DNA of 64,000 bases from Alitiscatomonas aceti (GTDB lineage Bacteria; Bacillota; Clostridia; Lachnospirales; Lachnospiraceae): positions 1 through 64,000 of the forward strand of contig NZ_JAOQJF010000016.1 of assembly GCF_025567195.1 (NCBI RefSeq), read 5' to 3'. The notes under the pieces were generated by a model. That model had not been told where the DNA came from and ran no database searches. It saw only the letters and a list, made by a program, of their open reading frames with translations. Positions 36,159 to 44,062 of the stretch are shown here, in pieces (the first letter of the stretch is position 1; each line of letters starts with the position of its first letter). The position numbers and the translations under genes are program-made.

Positions 36159-36189
36159 AACCGCAGTTCCTGAGGGGCTGCGGTTTTTT
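36159..36189 (+). terminator. Attenuator terminator before metN
   Basis: Stem AACCGCAG/CTGCGGTT with an 11-nt loop followed by six T (36184-36189, two shared with the stem). It lies between the leader ORF and metN, so metNIQ needs read-through. Confidence 0.88.
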
Positions 36190-36243
36190 GTTTGCGCGGG
36201 CGGCGAAAAAAGCAGCCGGTCTGCCGGAGAAAAGGAGAAAAGC

Positions 36244-37263
36244 ATGGAAAATAAGACTCCGATCATCCGTATGGATGGTCTTGGAAAAGCGTTTACAGGG
36301 AGCCAGGGAACGGTCCGGGCGCTGGAGGACATCAGTCTGGAGATCATGCCTGGGGAGATCTTCGGGATCATCGGCCTTTCGGGGGCAGGAAAAAGCACCC
36401 TGGTGCGGTGTATGAATTATCTGGAGGTCCCCACCGAGGGAGAGGTCTATTATGACGGAAAGCCCCTGTCGGAAATGCAGGATGCTGAGTTAAGAAAGGT
36501 CCGCCAGTCCATGGGAATGATCTTCCAGCAGTTCAATCTGCTGGCCCAGAGGACAGTCCTGGGAAATATCTGTTTCCCCATGGAGATCGCAGGGACTCCC
36601 AGAGAAGAAGCAAAGGCCAGGGCCCGGGAACTTTTAAAGCTGGTGGGACTGGAGGACCGGGAAAACGCATATCCGGCACAGCTTTCCGGAGGCCAGAAGC
36701 AGAGGGTAGCCATTGCCAGGGCCATCGCCACCAATCCAAAGGTACTCCTCTGTGACGAGGCCACCAGCGCCCTGGATCCCAATACCACCAAAGCGATCCT
36801 TCAGCTTTTGAAGGAGATCAACCAGTCCATGGGCATTACAGTCGTCATCATCACCCATGAGATGGCCGTGATCGAAGCTGTCTGCGACCGGGTGGCCATC
36901 ATCGACAAGAGCCACATTGCAGAGATCGGCGAGGTGTCCCGGGTGTTCGCAGAGCCCAAGTCCAAAATCGGCCGCCAGCTGATCCTGGGCGACGCAGCGG
37001 AAAAAGTAGAATTTGGAACGGGACGGCTGTTCCGTATTATCTTTGACGGCCTGGCGTCCAGTGAGCCGGTGATCTCCAACGTGGTACTGGCATGTAAGGT
37101 GCCGGTGAACATCATGTACGCAGCCACCAGGGATATAAAGGGAAAGGCCGCAGGACAGATGATCATTGAGCTGCCGGATCATGAGCCGGACATCGAAAGG
37201 GTCCTCCAGTATCTGGACCGGGCGAAAGTACCTTATGAGGAGGTTGGAAAAAATGAACTCTAA
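36244..37263 (+). CDS. metN: Methionine ABC transporter ATP-binding protein MetN
   Basis: 339-aa ATPase of the D/L-methionine importer. Walker A GLSGAGKST at 44-52, Q-loop IFQQFNLL, signature LSGGQKQR near 147-154, Walker B LLCDEATSALDP, H-loop ITHEM. A C-terminal NIL (ACT-like) domain from about 260 binds methionine in MetN homologues and shuts transport when the cell is replete. This domain, plus metI and metQ downstream, supports methionine as substrate. ATG 36244 follows AAAGGAG. The 3' end overlaps metI by 11 bp. Confidence 0.95.
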   Translation: MENKTPIIRMDGLGKAFTGSQGTVRALEDISLEIMPGEIFGIIGLSGAGKSTLVRCMNYLEVPTEGEVYYDGKPLSEMQDAELRKVRQSMGMIFQQFNLLAQRTVLGNICFPMEIAGTPREEAKARARELLKLVGLEDRENAYPAQLSGGQKQRVAIARAIATNPKVLLCDEATSALDPNTTKAILQLLKEINQSMGITVVIITHEMAVIEAVCDRVAIIDKSHIAEIGEVSRVFAEPKSKIGRQLILGDAAEKVEFGTGRLFRIIFDGLASSEPVISNVVLACKVPVNIMYAATRDIKGKAAGQMIIELPDHEPDIERVLQYLDRAKVPYEEVGKNEL

Positions 37264-37912
37264 TCTGGCATTTCTGTTTTTAGAAGAACTGGGAAATACC
37301 CTGATCATGACGTTTGCATCGTCGGCTCTGGCCTATGTGATCGGGATCCCCCTGGGAATCCTGCTTGTTGTCTGGGCAAAGAACGGGATCCGTCCCAACC
37401 CCAGGGCCCAGGAGGCCCTGGGCGTGATCATCAACCTGATCCGTTCTGTTCCGTTCCTGATCCTGGTGATCGCCATCCAGAACTTCACCAGAAAGCTGGT
37501 GGGCACCAGCGTGGGAACCAAGGCCATTATCGTGCCTCTGACTCTGGCGTCGGCCCCCTATGTGGCCAGGATCGTGGAAGCATCCTTAAACGAAGTGGAT
37601 CCCGGGGTCATCGAAGCGGCCAAATCCATGGGCGCTTCCACCTGGCAGATCATCGTAAAGGTGCTCCTTCCGGAGGCGAAGCCATCTCTGATCACCAACG
37701 GGGCCATTGCAGTGACCACCATTCTGGGATACTCGGCCATGGCCGGCTTCTGCGGGGCCGGAGGCCTGGGAGCCGTTGCCATCAACTATGGCTACTACCG
37801 GTTTGAGGACGGCATCATGTGGATCGCCATTCTCTTCTTAGTGATCCTGGTACAGGTGATCCAGTCCCTGGGCATGACCCTGGTGAAAAAGGTGGACCGG
37901 AGGGCCCGTTAG
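37253..37912 (+). CDS. metI: Methionine ABC transporter permease MetI
   Basis: 219-aa membrane protein with about five hydrophobic segments and the MetI signature. The coupling loop has EASLNEVDPGVIEAAKSMGA near 112-131, and the GAGGLGAVAINYGYYRF stretch lies near 174-190. Start at ATG 37253 inside the metN 3' end, with GAGGAGGTTGG upstream; the frame extends further but unsupported. Overlap implies translational coupling with metN. Confidence 0.95.
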   Translation: MNSNLAFLFLEELGNTLIMTFASSALAYVIGIPLGILLVVWAKNGIRPNPRAQEALGVIINLIRSVPFLILVIAIQNFTRKLVGTSVGTKAIIVPLTLASAPYVARIVEASLNEVDPGVIEAAKSMGASTWQIIVKVLLPEAKPSLITNGAIAVTTILGYSAMAGFCGAGGLGAVAINYGYYRFEDGIMWIAILFLVILVQVIQSLGMTLVKKVDRRAR

Positions 37913-38034
37913 GCTCACGGAAGAAGGCTCTTTAAACGTATGGATCAGATCCTGACCGGCCAAAACCAAAGCGCGCAGGCGGAGGGCGGAACGGTTTTGA
38001 TATAAATGAAAACATCAAAAGGAGAAAGATCATC

Positions 38035-38847
38035 ATGAGAAAAAACATTTATACATTCCTGGCAGTCGCTTTTGTGGCCGGACTTTTAGCCGGCTGCGGT
38101 TCCAAAGATTCCGGTAAGGACACCACCATCGTCGTAGGAGCCAGCCCGGCTCCCCACGCAGAGATCCTGGAGGCGGCGAAGCCGGTGCTGGAGAAGGCAG
38201 GCTATACCCTGGAGATCAAAGAGTATAACGATTATGTACAGCCCAATGTGGCCCTGGATGCCGGAGACCTGGACGCCAACTATTTCCAGCACCAGCCGTA
38301 TCTGGATGAATTTAATGCGGAGAAAAAGACGGAGCTGGCTTCTGCGGCTGTGATCCATTATGAGCCCTTTGGGATCTATGCCGGAAAGACCGCTTCCCTG
38401 GAGGAGCTGGCAGACGGAGCCCAGATTGCCGTTCCCAATGACACCACCAATGAGGCCAGGGCTCTCCTGCTTTTAGAGGCCCAGGGGCTCATCGGCCTGA
38501 AGGAGGGCGCAGGACTTACGGCAACCAAGCAGGATATCGTTGACAATCCGAGAAATTTCGATATCATTGAAATGGAGGCAGCCCAGCTTCCCCGTTCTCT
38601 CCAGGACGTGGATCTGGCTGTCATCAACGGAAACTATGCCATCGCAGCAGGTTTAAAGGTGGCGGACGCTCTTGTATGTGAGGATTCAGAATCCATCGGC
38701 GCCACTACCTACGGAAATGTGGTAGCTGTCCAGAAGGGCCATGAGAATGATGAAAAGATCAAGGCTCTGGTGGATGCCTTAAAGAGCGGGGAGGTAAAGA
38801 AGTTTATTGAAGAAACGTATGAGGGGGCCGTGGTTCCGCTTTCATAG
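38035..38847 (+). CDS. metQ: Methionine-binding lipoprotein MetQ
   Basis: 270-aa NlpA-family substrate-binding lipoprotein. Lipobox LAGC with Cys21. The mature domain opens VVGASPAPHAEILE and contains YNDYVQPNVALDAGDLDANYFQHQPYLD-type residues (about 64-91) that form the methionine pocket in this family. AAAAGGAG lies 10 nt before ATG 38035. The 122-bp gap after metI holds no clear promoter or terminator, so it is probably in the same transcript. A strong stem overlaps the metQ 3' end (near 38822-38866) but lacks a T-tract. Confidence 0.95.
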   Translation: MRKNIYTFLAVAFVAGLLAGCGSKDSGKDTTIVVGASPAPHAEILEAAKPVLEKAGYTLEIKEYNDYVQPNVALDAGDLDANYFQHQPYLDEFNAEKKTELASAAVIHYEPFGIYAGKTASLEELADGAQIAVPNDTTNEARALLLLEAQGLIGLKEGAGLTATKQDIVDNPRNFDIIEMEAAQLPRSLQDVDLAVINGNYAIAAGLKVADALVCEDSESIGATTYGNVVAVQKGHENDEKIKALVDALKSGEVKKFIEETYEGAVVPLS

Positions 38848-38893
38848 AAAAGCGGCCCTCCCCTGTGCGGGAACATCTCAGGAGGGAATGGAA

Positions 38894-39691
38894 ATGGAAA
38901 AAATCGGTTTTATTGGAATGGGCAACATGGCGACTGCCATCATGAAGGGGCTTTTAAAGGAATTTTCCCCGGAGGATATGATCTTTTCCTCTGCCCATGA
39001 GGAAAAAATGGAGCAGGTCACCAGGGAGACGGGGGTTCCCCATGCGGGCTCCAACGCAGAGTGCGCCAGACAGGCAAAGTACCTGGTCCTGGCTGTAAAG
39101 CCCCAGGTGCTGCCCCGGGTTTTTGGGGAGATCAAAGACGTGGTGACGAAGGACCAGGTGATCATCTCCATCGCAGCCGGATACACCATTTCCGACCTGA
39201 CAGAGGGCCTGGGAGGCCAGGTTCGGGTGGTCCGCTCCATGCCCAACACACCGGCTATGGTGGGTGAGGGCATGACGGGAGTCTGCTATGATGAAGTCCT
39301 GTTCACCCAGGAGGAAAAGGCGCTTCTCCATACACTGTTCACTTCCTTTGGAAAAATGGAACTGGTGGAGGAGCGGCTCATGGATGTGGTGGGAAGCGCC
39401 AGCGGCTGTTCCCCGGCTTATGTATACATGTTCATCGAGGCCCTGGCCGACGGCTGTGTGAAGAACGGCCTGCCCCGCCAGATGGCGTACCGGATGGCTG
39501 CCCAGGCAGTCCTTGGAAGTGCAAAAATGGTCCTGGAGACCGGAAAGCATCCCGGCGAGCTAAAGGATATGGTCTGCTCACCCGGCGGCACCACCATCGA
39601 GGGTGTGGCGGCCCTGGAGGAGGGAGGCTTCCGCAGCTCCATCATAAAGGCCTGCGACGCCAACTACGAGAAAAATAAGCGGTTAAAATAG
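38894..39691 (+). CDS. proC: Pyrroline-5-carboxylate reductase
   Basis: 265-aa NAD(P)H-dependent enzyme for the last step of proline synthesis. Rossmann start KIGFIGMGNMATAI; LAVKPQVLP; IISIAAGYTISDL; RSMPNTPAMVGEGMTG; and the ProC signature in the helical C-terminal domain with SPGGTTIEGVAALE. ATG 38894 is chosen: AGGAGGG at 38880-38886 is about 7 nt upstream and too close to ATG 38888. It follows metQ by 46 bp and precedes nudF by 19 bp; whether it is driven by metQ read-through or an own promoter is unclear. Confidence 0.96.
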   Translation: MEKIGFIGMGNMATAIMKGLLKEFSPEDMIFSSAHEEKMEQVTRETGVPHAGSNAECARQAKYLVLAVKPQVLPRVFGEIKDVVTKDQVIISIAAGYTISDLTEGLGGQVRVVRSMPNTPAMVGEGMTGVCYDEVLFTQEEKALLHTLFTSFGKMELVEERLMDVVGSASGCSPAYVYMFIEALADGCVKNGLPRQMAYRMAAQAVLGSAKMVLETGKHPGELKDMVCSPGGTTIEGVAALEEGGFRSSIIKACDANYEKNKRLK

Positions 39692-39710
39692 GCGGGAGGA
39701 GAAAGCGGTT

Positions 39711-40247
39711 ATGGAAAAAACGATCCGCCTGGAGCGGGAGCTGGCGTACACCGGGACGATCCTTAAGGTATACAGGGATACGGTGGTGGCCAACGGGATC
39801 CAGGAGACCTATGATTATATCCACCACGACGGGGCGGCAGCAGTGCTTCCGGTGACAAAGGATGGAAAGCTCTTAATGGTGCGCCAGTACAGGAACGCCC
39901 TGGACCGGTTTACCCTGGAGCTGCCGGCCGGAAAGGTGGATGCGCCGGACGAGCCCCGGATCGAATGTGCGTACCGGGAGCTGGAGGAGGAGACCGGGTT
40001 TAAAGCGGAGACCATGGAATACCTCATGACCATCAACACAACCGTGGCATTCTGCGACGAGGCCATCGACCTGTTTGTGGCCAGGGATCTGGTAAAGACA
40101 GAGCAGCACCTGGACGCAGACGAAAGCATCGATGTGGAGGAATGGGAGGTAAAGGACCTGCTGGAGCTGATCTACGGAGGAAAGCTCACCGACGGAAAGA
40201 CGGTGGCTGCCATCATGGCATATGCCCAGCGGGAAGGGATCCGGTGA
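39711..40247 (+). CDS. nudF: Nudix hydrolase, ADP-ribose pyrophosphatase type
   Basis: 178-aa cytosolic hydrolase of the NudF/YqkG group, which splits ADP-ribose into AMP and ribose-5-phosphate. The Nudix box is GKVDAPDEPRIECAYRELEE followed by ETGF (starting near residue 75), with one extra residue between Gly and the first Glu compared with the textbook GX5EX7REUXEEXGU. Downstream it has the family's ESIDVEEW. GGGAGGAG precedes ATG 39711. nudF, a spoIIM-like gene and xerD follow each other here as in the B. subtilis yqkG-spoIIM-fur-ripX region. Confidence 0.9.
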   Translation: MEKTIRLERELAYTGTILKVYRDTVVANGIQETYDYIHHDGAAAVLPVTKDGKLLMVRQYRNALDRFTLELPAGKVDAPDEPRIECAYRELEEETGFKAETMEYLMTINTTVAFCDEAIDLFVARDLVKTEQHLDADESIDVEEWEVKDLLELIYGGKLTDGKTVAAIMAYAQREGIR

Positions 40248-40313
40248 ACGGATAAAAATGGAATAGACCGGACATGGCCGTCATATAGTGGGAACAAAAG
40301 AAGCCTGTACTGT

Positions 40314-40871
40314 ATGGGGGATGCCATGGGAAATTTCGGAAACAGGAAGGACAGCCCAGGATTCTGGCTGTCCTTTTTTCTGCTCCTGGGAGCCGCCGCT
40401 GGGACGCGGTTCTGCAACTGGCCGGATTCCGGATGGAAGGAGGCGCTTAGGGATGCGGGGAGTGGGATGGTCACGGCAGCCATGCTGTTAAAGCTGGATT
40501 TCATGGGGCTTTTTTTTACGGTTTTAAGAAAACGGCTGGGGGAGGCCTTCTGCCTGATCCTGTTCTCCATGACGCCGGCGGCTCCGTTTCTTTTTATGGG
40601 GACGGCGGCCTACCTGGGTTTTTCCACGGCGGTGACCGTCAGCGCCCTGACCATGGGGAGCGGGCTTTCCGGGATCTTCCGGTACCTGGCCCTGGTCCTT
40701 CCCCAGGCTGTGCCGTACATGGCTGTATTTTATGTGACGGCCTGGTGGATGGAGGAGGAGAAAAAGAAGATGACCGCGCCTGCGGCCCTGGCGCTGGTCC
40801 TGGCAGCGGTCCTGGGAGCGGCGGCGGAAAGCTTTGTGAATCCGTGGATAACTGCCTGGATCACCGGATGA
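40314..40871 (+). CDS. SpoIIM-like sporulation membrane protein
   Basis: 185-aa membrane protein with about five hydrophobic segments. A C-terminal AAESFVNPWITAWI resembles the closing helix of stage II sporulation protein M, part of the DMP engulfment complex. Sequence similarity is modest by eye; the position between nudF and xerD, as in B. subtilis, supports the call. The start is uncertain: ATG 40314 has no ribosome site, while ATG 40326 has GGGGGA 4 nt before it. No fur gene lies between it and xerD. Function is inferred. Confidence 0.65.
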   Translation: MGDAMGNFGNRKDSPGFWLSFFLLLGAAAGTRFCNWPDSGWKEALRDAGSGMVTAAMLLKLDFMGLFFTVLRKRLGEAFCLILFSMTPAAPFLFMGTAAYLGFSTAVTVSALTMGSGLSGIFRYLALVLPQAVPYMAVFYVTAWWMEEEKKKMTAPAALALVLAAVLGAAAESFVNPWITAWITG

Positions 40872-40984
40872 ACGGTGGAAAATTCTTTTTACAATATGTG
40901 GAAGGCCGCTGTCCGGGGAGTGCCACATGTTGGGCTTTGTATGGAAACCGCCTGGAAAGTGGGAGAAAAGGGGTAAAAATGTGT

Positions 40985-41013
40985 TTGATTTTATGGAAAA
41001 GTGAGACTATAAT
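40985..41013 (+). promoter_or_regulatory. Promoter of xerD
   Basis: TTGATT, 17-bp spacer, TATAAT, about 68 bp before ATG 41082. Confidence 0.65.
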
Positions 41014-41081
41014 GAGGAAAACAGCCCGTTTTGGGCAGGATCGTGTATGAGAGAAGATCACGGGGGATCGGGCAGAGTGAG

Positions 41082-41960
41082 ATGAAAGAAGAGATTAGAC
41101 GGTTCGCGGAGTATCTGGAGGCGGAAAAGCATGCTTCAGAAAATACCCGCGTTTCCTATCAGAGAGATTTAATGCAGATGGCGGCGTTCCTGGAAGGAAT
41201 GGGGATCCGGGAGCTGTCCCGGGTCACAAGGACAGCGCTGAATTCCTATGTGCTGATGCTGGAAAAGGAAGGGAAGGCGGCGTCCACGGTGTCCAGGAAC
41301 CTGGCATCCATGAAGGCGTTTTTCGGATACGAATTCAAGCGCGGGCGGATCAGAAAGGATCCGTCAGAATCCATCCATGCGCCCAGGATCGAAAAAAAGG
41401 CTCCGGTGATCCTGACCGTGGAGGAGGTGGACCGCCTGCTGGCCCAGCCGTCGGGGGATTCTGCCAAGGAGATCCGGGATAAGGCCATGCTGGAGCTCCT
41501 TTACGCCACCGGGATCCGCGTATCGGAGCTGATCCATCTGGAGCTTTCCGATGTGAATATGGCTGTGGGCTTCATTACCTGCCGGGACGAATATAAGGAG
41601 CGGGCCGTACCCTTCGGCCGCGTGGCCAAGGAGGCACTTTCAAGATATCTGGAAACAGCCCGCCCGGCTCTTGTAAAGGGCGGGGACGCGCCCTGGCTTT
41701 TCATCAACTGCAGCGGCGGCCTCATGAGCCGCCAGGGCTTCTGGAAGATCGTGAAATATTACGGGGAAAAGGCAGGGATCCAGGAGGACATCACGCCCCA
41801 TACCCTGCGCCATTCCTTTGCGGCCCATCTGATCGGCGGCGGGGCCGATGTGAAGGCTGTCCAGACCATGATGGGCCATGCCGATCCCGCCACCACCCAG
41901 ATGTACGCCGCCTATGCCGGACTCTGCGGGACAGACCCGGAAGCACATCACAGGAGATAG
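41082..41960 (+). CDS. xerD: Tyrosine recombinase XerD-like
   Basis: 292-aa site-specific recombinase that resolves chromosome dimers at dif. N-terminal SAM-like core-binding domain (about 3-90). Catalytic residues visible: Arg146 (ATGIRVSEL), Lys172, His240 and Arg243 (HTLRHSFAAHL), His266, nucleophile Tyr275 (TTQMY). The tail after Tyr is short and poorly conserved but aligns with the usual end. ATG 41082 gives the normal XerD length; the ribosome site is weak (GAGTGAG). Chromosomal context (nudF, spoIIM-like) favours housekeeping XerD over a mobile-element integrase. Confidence 0.88.
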   Translation: MKEEIRRFAEYLEAEKHASENTRVSYQRDLMQMAAFLEGMGIRELSRVTRTALNSYVLMLEKEGKAASTVSRNLASMKAFFGYEFKRGRIRKDPSESIHAPRIEKKAPVILTVEEVDRLLAQPSGDSAKEIRDKAMLELLYATGIRVSELIHLELSDVNMAVGFITCRDEYKERAVPFGRVAKEALSRYLETARPALVKGGDAPWLFINCSGGLMSRQGFWKIVKYYGEKAGIQEDITPHTLRHSFAAHLIGGGADVKAVQTMMGHADPATTQMYAAYAGLCGTDPEAHHRR

Positions 41961-42084
41961 GAGATCCCCCTTCCCAGAGAACGCGCCGCTCTGTGAAGGG
42001 GGATTTTCTGGATGCATACCTGGCAGAAGAACTGGAAGAGGAATACCGGAAAACGCAGATACCGGATCAGGAGGAGGAAAGAGA

Positions 42085-42459
42085 ATGACACGACAGGAAC
42101 TGTTCGCCTGGTGCATGGACCAATACGGCACAGAGCCGGAGTATCCGTGGAAGGACAGAAACGCTGTCCTCCGTCACAAAGACAACAAAAAATGGTATGG
42201 AGTGATCCTGGAAACAGGAAAAAATAAACTGGGGCTTCCGGGAGATGGAACCGCAGAGATCCTGAACGTAAAATGCGACCCGGTCCTGGCTGCCTCCTGC
42301 CGCACCCAGCCCGGATTCTTCCCCGCCTGGCACATGAACAAAGAAAAATGGCTCAGCATCCTTCTGAACGAACCAGAGCTGGACGCCGCCATAAAAAACC
42401 TCCTGGCCCTAAGCTTCGACCTGACCTCCCCCAGCTCCAGACCCCAGCATTCAAAATAA
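42085..42459 (+). CDS. MmcQ/YjbR family protein
   Basis: 124-aa small cytosolic protein of the MmcQ/YjbR (CyaY-like fold) family, annotated as DNA-binding in databases but of unknown role. Seen: start MTRQELFAWCMDQYG, TEPEYPWKDRNAVLRH, KWYGVIL, KCDPVLAASCRTQPGFFPAWHMNKEKW, which is the typical order. ATG 42085 follows GGAGGAGGA; the frame is open further upstream but has no better start. Confidence 0.87.
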   Translation: MTRQELFAWCMDQYGTEPEYPWKDRNAVLRHKDNKKWYGVILETGKNKLGLPGDGTAEILNVKCDPVLAASCRTQPGFFPAWHMNKEKWLSILLNEPELDAAIKNLLALSFDLTSPSSRPQHSK

Positions 42460-42517
42460 TCCCTCCAGGAGTTCCCATCCCTTCCGCCCCATCCTTCAGT
42501 CTCCGCCCCCGCCAAAG

Positions 42518-42564
42518 CCCCCATGTCCTCCCAAAGCGATGCTTTCTTTGGGAGGATATGGGGG
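42518..42564. terminator. Long hairpin between convergent genes
   Basis: Near-perfect 19-bp stem CCCCCATGTCCTCCCAAAG/CTTTGGGAGGATATGGGGG. On plus it is followed by CGTCCCTATTTT, on minus by no T-tract. Probable terminator of the YjbR gene and perhaps also of the oxidoreductase. Confidence 0.6.
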
Positions 42565-42574
42565 CGTCCCTATT

Positions 42575-43978
42575 TTACAGCTTCCCCAGAATACTCCTTG
42601 CCACCGACAGTCCGTTGGCGGAGGCCTGCTGGAGTCCGCGGGTCACGGACGCGCCGTCGCCGATGGCCCGGAGTCCCGGGATACTGGTCTCGAAATCCTT
42701 ATTTACCACCACCTTATTGGAGTAGAATTTCACCTCCACGCCGTAAAGCAGGGTCTCGTCGCTGGCGATCCCGGGCGTTACCTTGTCCAGAGCCAGGAGC
42801 ATTTCTTTAATGTCCACCATGATCCGATGGGGCAGCACCAGGGACAGATCTCCAGGCACTGCGTCCTTTAAGGTGGGGATCAGATTGTTCCGGCAGAGCC
42901 GTTCCTCAGTGGTCCGGCGGCCCCGGAGGAAATCGCCGAAGGTCTGCACCAGGATCTTTCCGTCACACAGCATGTTGGAAAGCTGGGCCACATGCTTGCC
43001 GTATTCGATGGGCGTCTTAAAGGGCTTGGTGAAGTTTTTGGACACCAGAAGGGCAAAGTTGGTGTTGTGGGTCTTATATTCCTGGGACTTGTAGGCATGG
43101 CCGTTGACTACCGCCAGGCCGTTTTCGTAATACTCCGTGGCCACCTCTCCCGACGGATTGGTACAGAAGGTACGCACCTTATCGTCGAAGGTGGGCGTAT
43201 AATACACCAGCTTGGCCTCGTAGAGGTTTTTATTTAAAAATTCCATGACCTCGTCCCGGACCTCCACCCGGACGCCGATGTCCACGGTGCCGACCTTTGT
43301 CTCGATCCCGTGATCCCTGCATACATGGGAGAACCAGTCGGAGCCCTCGCGGCCGATGGCGGACACGATCTCCCGGGCATAATACGTTTCTCCCTTATCA
43401 GTGAGGATCCCTCTGGCACAGCCGTCCTCGATGAGGATATCCTGGACCATGGTATTAAATTCGATCCGTACCCCGCTGCTTAACAGGTGTTCCTGGAGGC
43501 GGGTGTAGATCTTATAGCCCTCTTCAGTGCCCAGATGACGGATGGGACATTCGATGAGCTTTAAGTTTGCCATGATGGCCCTCCGGCGGATCTCCTGGAT
43601 CTCCTTCTGCTTATCGACGCCGTAGACATTTGTGTCTGCCCCGAATTTCAGATAGATATCGTCGGATTCATGGATCAGCTCCAGGGCCTTGTCATATCCC
43701 AGGATATCCGGCAGGTTCCCTCCCACATCCGGAGACAGGGAGAGCTTTCCGTCAGAAAACGCGCCGGCTCCCGCAAAGCCGGTGGTGATGCTGCATGGCC
43801 TGCACCCCACGCAGACCTTGGTGGTACGCTTGGGGCATACCCGCTTTTCAATGGGACGGCCCTTTTCCACCATGAGTATGTTTAAGGAAGGCCGCTCCTT
43901 TATGAGCTCGTAGGCGCAGAAGATGCCCGACGGCCCCGCGCCGATGATGATCACATCAAAATCTGTTCTGTTGTTCAT
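42575..43978 (-). CDS. NAD(P)/FAD-dependent oxidoreductase (COG2509-like)
   Basis: 467-aa flavoprotein. N-terminal dinucleotide-binding motif IIIGAGPSGIFCAYEL (10-25), MVEKG for the FAD ribose, a Cys-rich loop CPKRTTKVCVGCRPCS (48-63), and the C-terminal FAD motif LRAIGDGASVTRGLQQAS. It resembles uncharacterised FAD-dependent dehydrogenases of COG2509, distantly related to HI0933-like proteins. Own promoter at 44030-44058 inside the 3' flank of the MATE gene. Substrate unknown. Confidence 0.87.
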   Translation of the reverse strand: MNNRTDFDVIIIGAGPSGIFCAYELIKERPSLNILMVEKGRPIEKRVCPKRTTKVCVGCRPCSITTGFAGAGAFSDGKLSLSPDVGGNLPDILGYDKALELIHESDDIYLKFGADTNVYGVDKQKEIQEIRRRAIMANLKLIECPIRHLGTEEGYKIYTRLQEHLLSSGVRIEFNTMVQDILIEDGCARGILTDKGETYYAREIVSAIGREGSDWFSHVCRDHGIETKVGTVDIGVRVEVRDEVMEFLNKNLYEAKLVYYTPTFDDKVRTFCTNPSGEVATEYYENGLAVVNGHAYKSQEYKTHNTNFALLVSKNFTKPFKTPIEYGKHVAQLSNMLCDGKILVQTFGDFLRGRRTTEERLCRNNLIPTLKDAVPGDLSLVLPHRIMVDIKEMLLALDKVTPGIASDETLLYGVEVKFYSNKVVVNKDFETSIPGLRAIGDGASVTRGLQQASANGLSVARSILGKL

Positions 43979-44029
43979 AGAATACCCCCAATCATAAACT
44001 GGCCGCAGTCCGGGAACCGCAGCCAGTCT

Positions 44030-44058
44030 ATTATACCATAAAATACGTCTGGGAACAA
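44030..44058 (-). promoter_or_regulatory. Promoter of the FAD oxidoreductase
   Basis: Minus strand: TTGTTC, 17-bp spacer, TATAAT, about 50 bp before the start. Between promoter and gene lies an ACTGGC/GCCAGT hairpin (near 43999-44028) that could also terminate the upstream MATE transcript. Confidence 0.7.
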
Positions 44059-44062
44059 TCGA

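Noticed and set aside
35938..36243. SAM-I riboswitch or Met T-box in front of metN
   Set aside because: No S-box core sequences and no AGGTGGTAACACG-like T-box motif can be found; the interval is filled by the leader ORF and terminator.
40272..40300. Promoter for the SpoIIM-like gene
   Set aside because: A -10-like TATAGT exists but the only -35-like hexamer is 14 bp away.
41082..41960. Integrase of a mobile element
   Set aside because: XerD-like length and nudF/spoIIM-type neighbours; no attachment repeats, phage or plasmid genes nearby.
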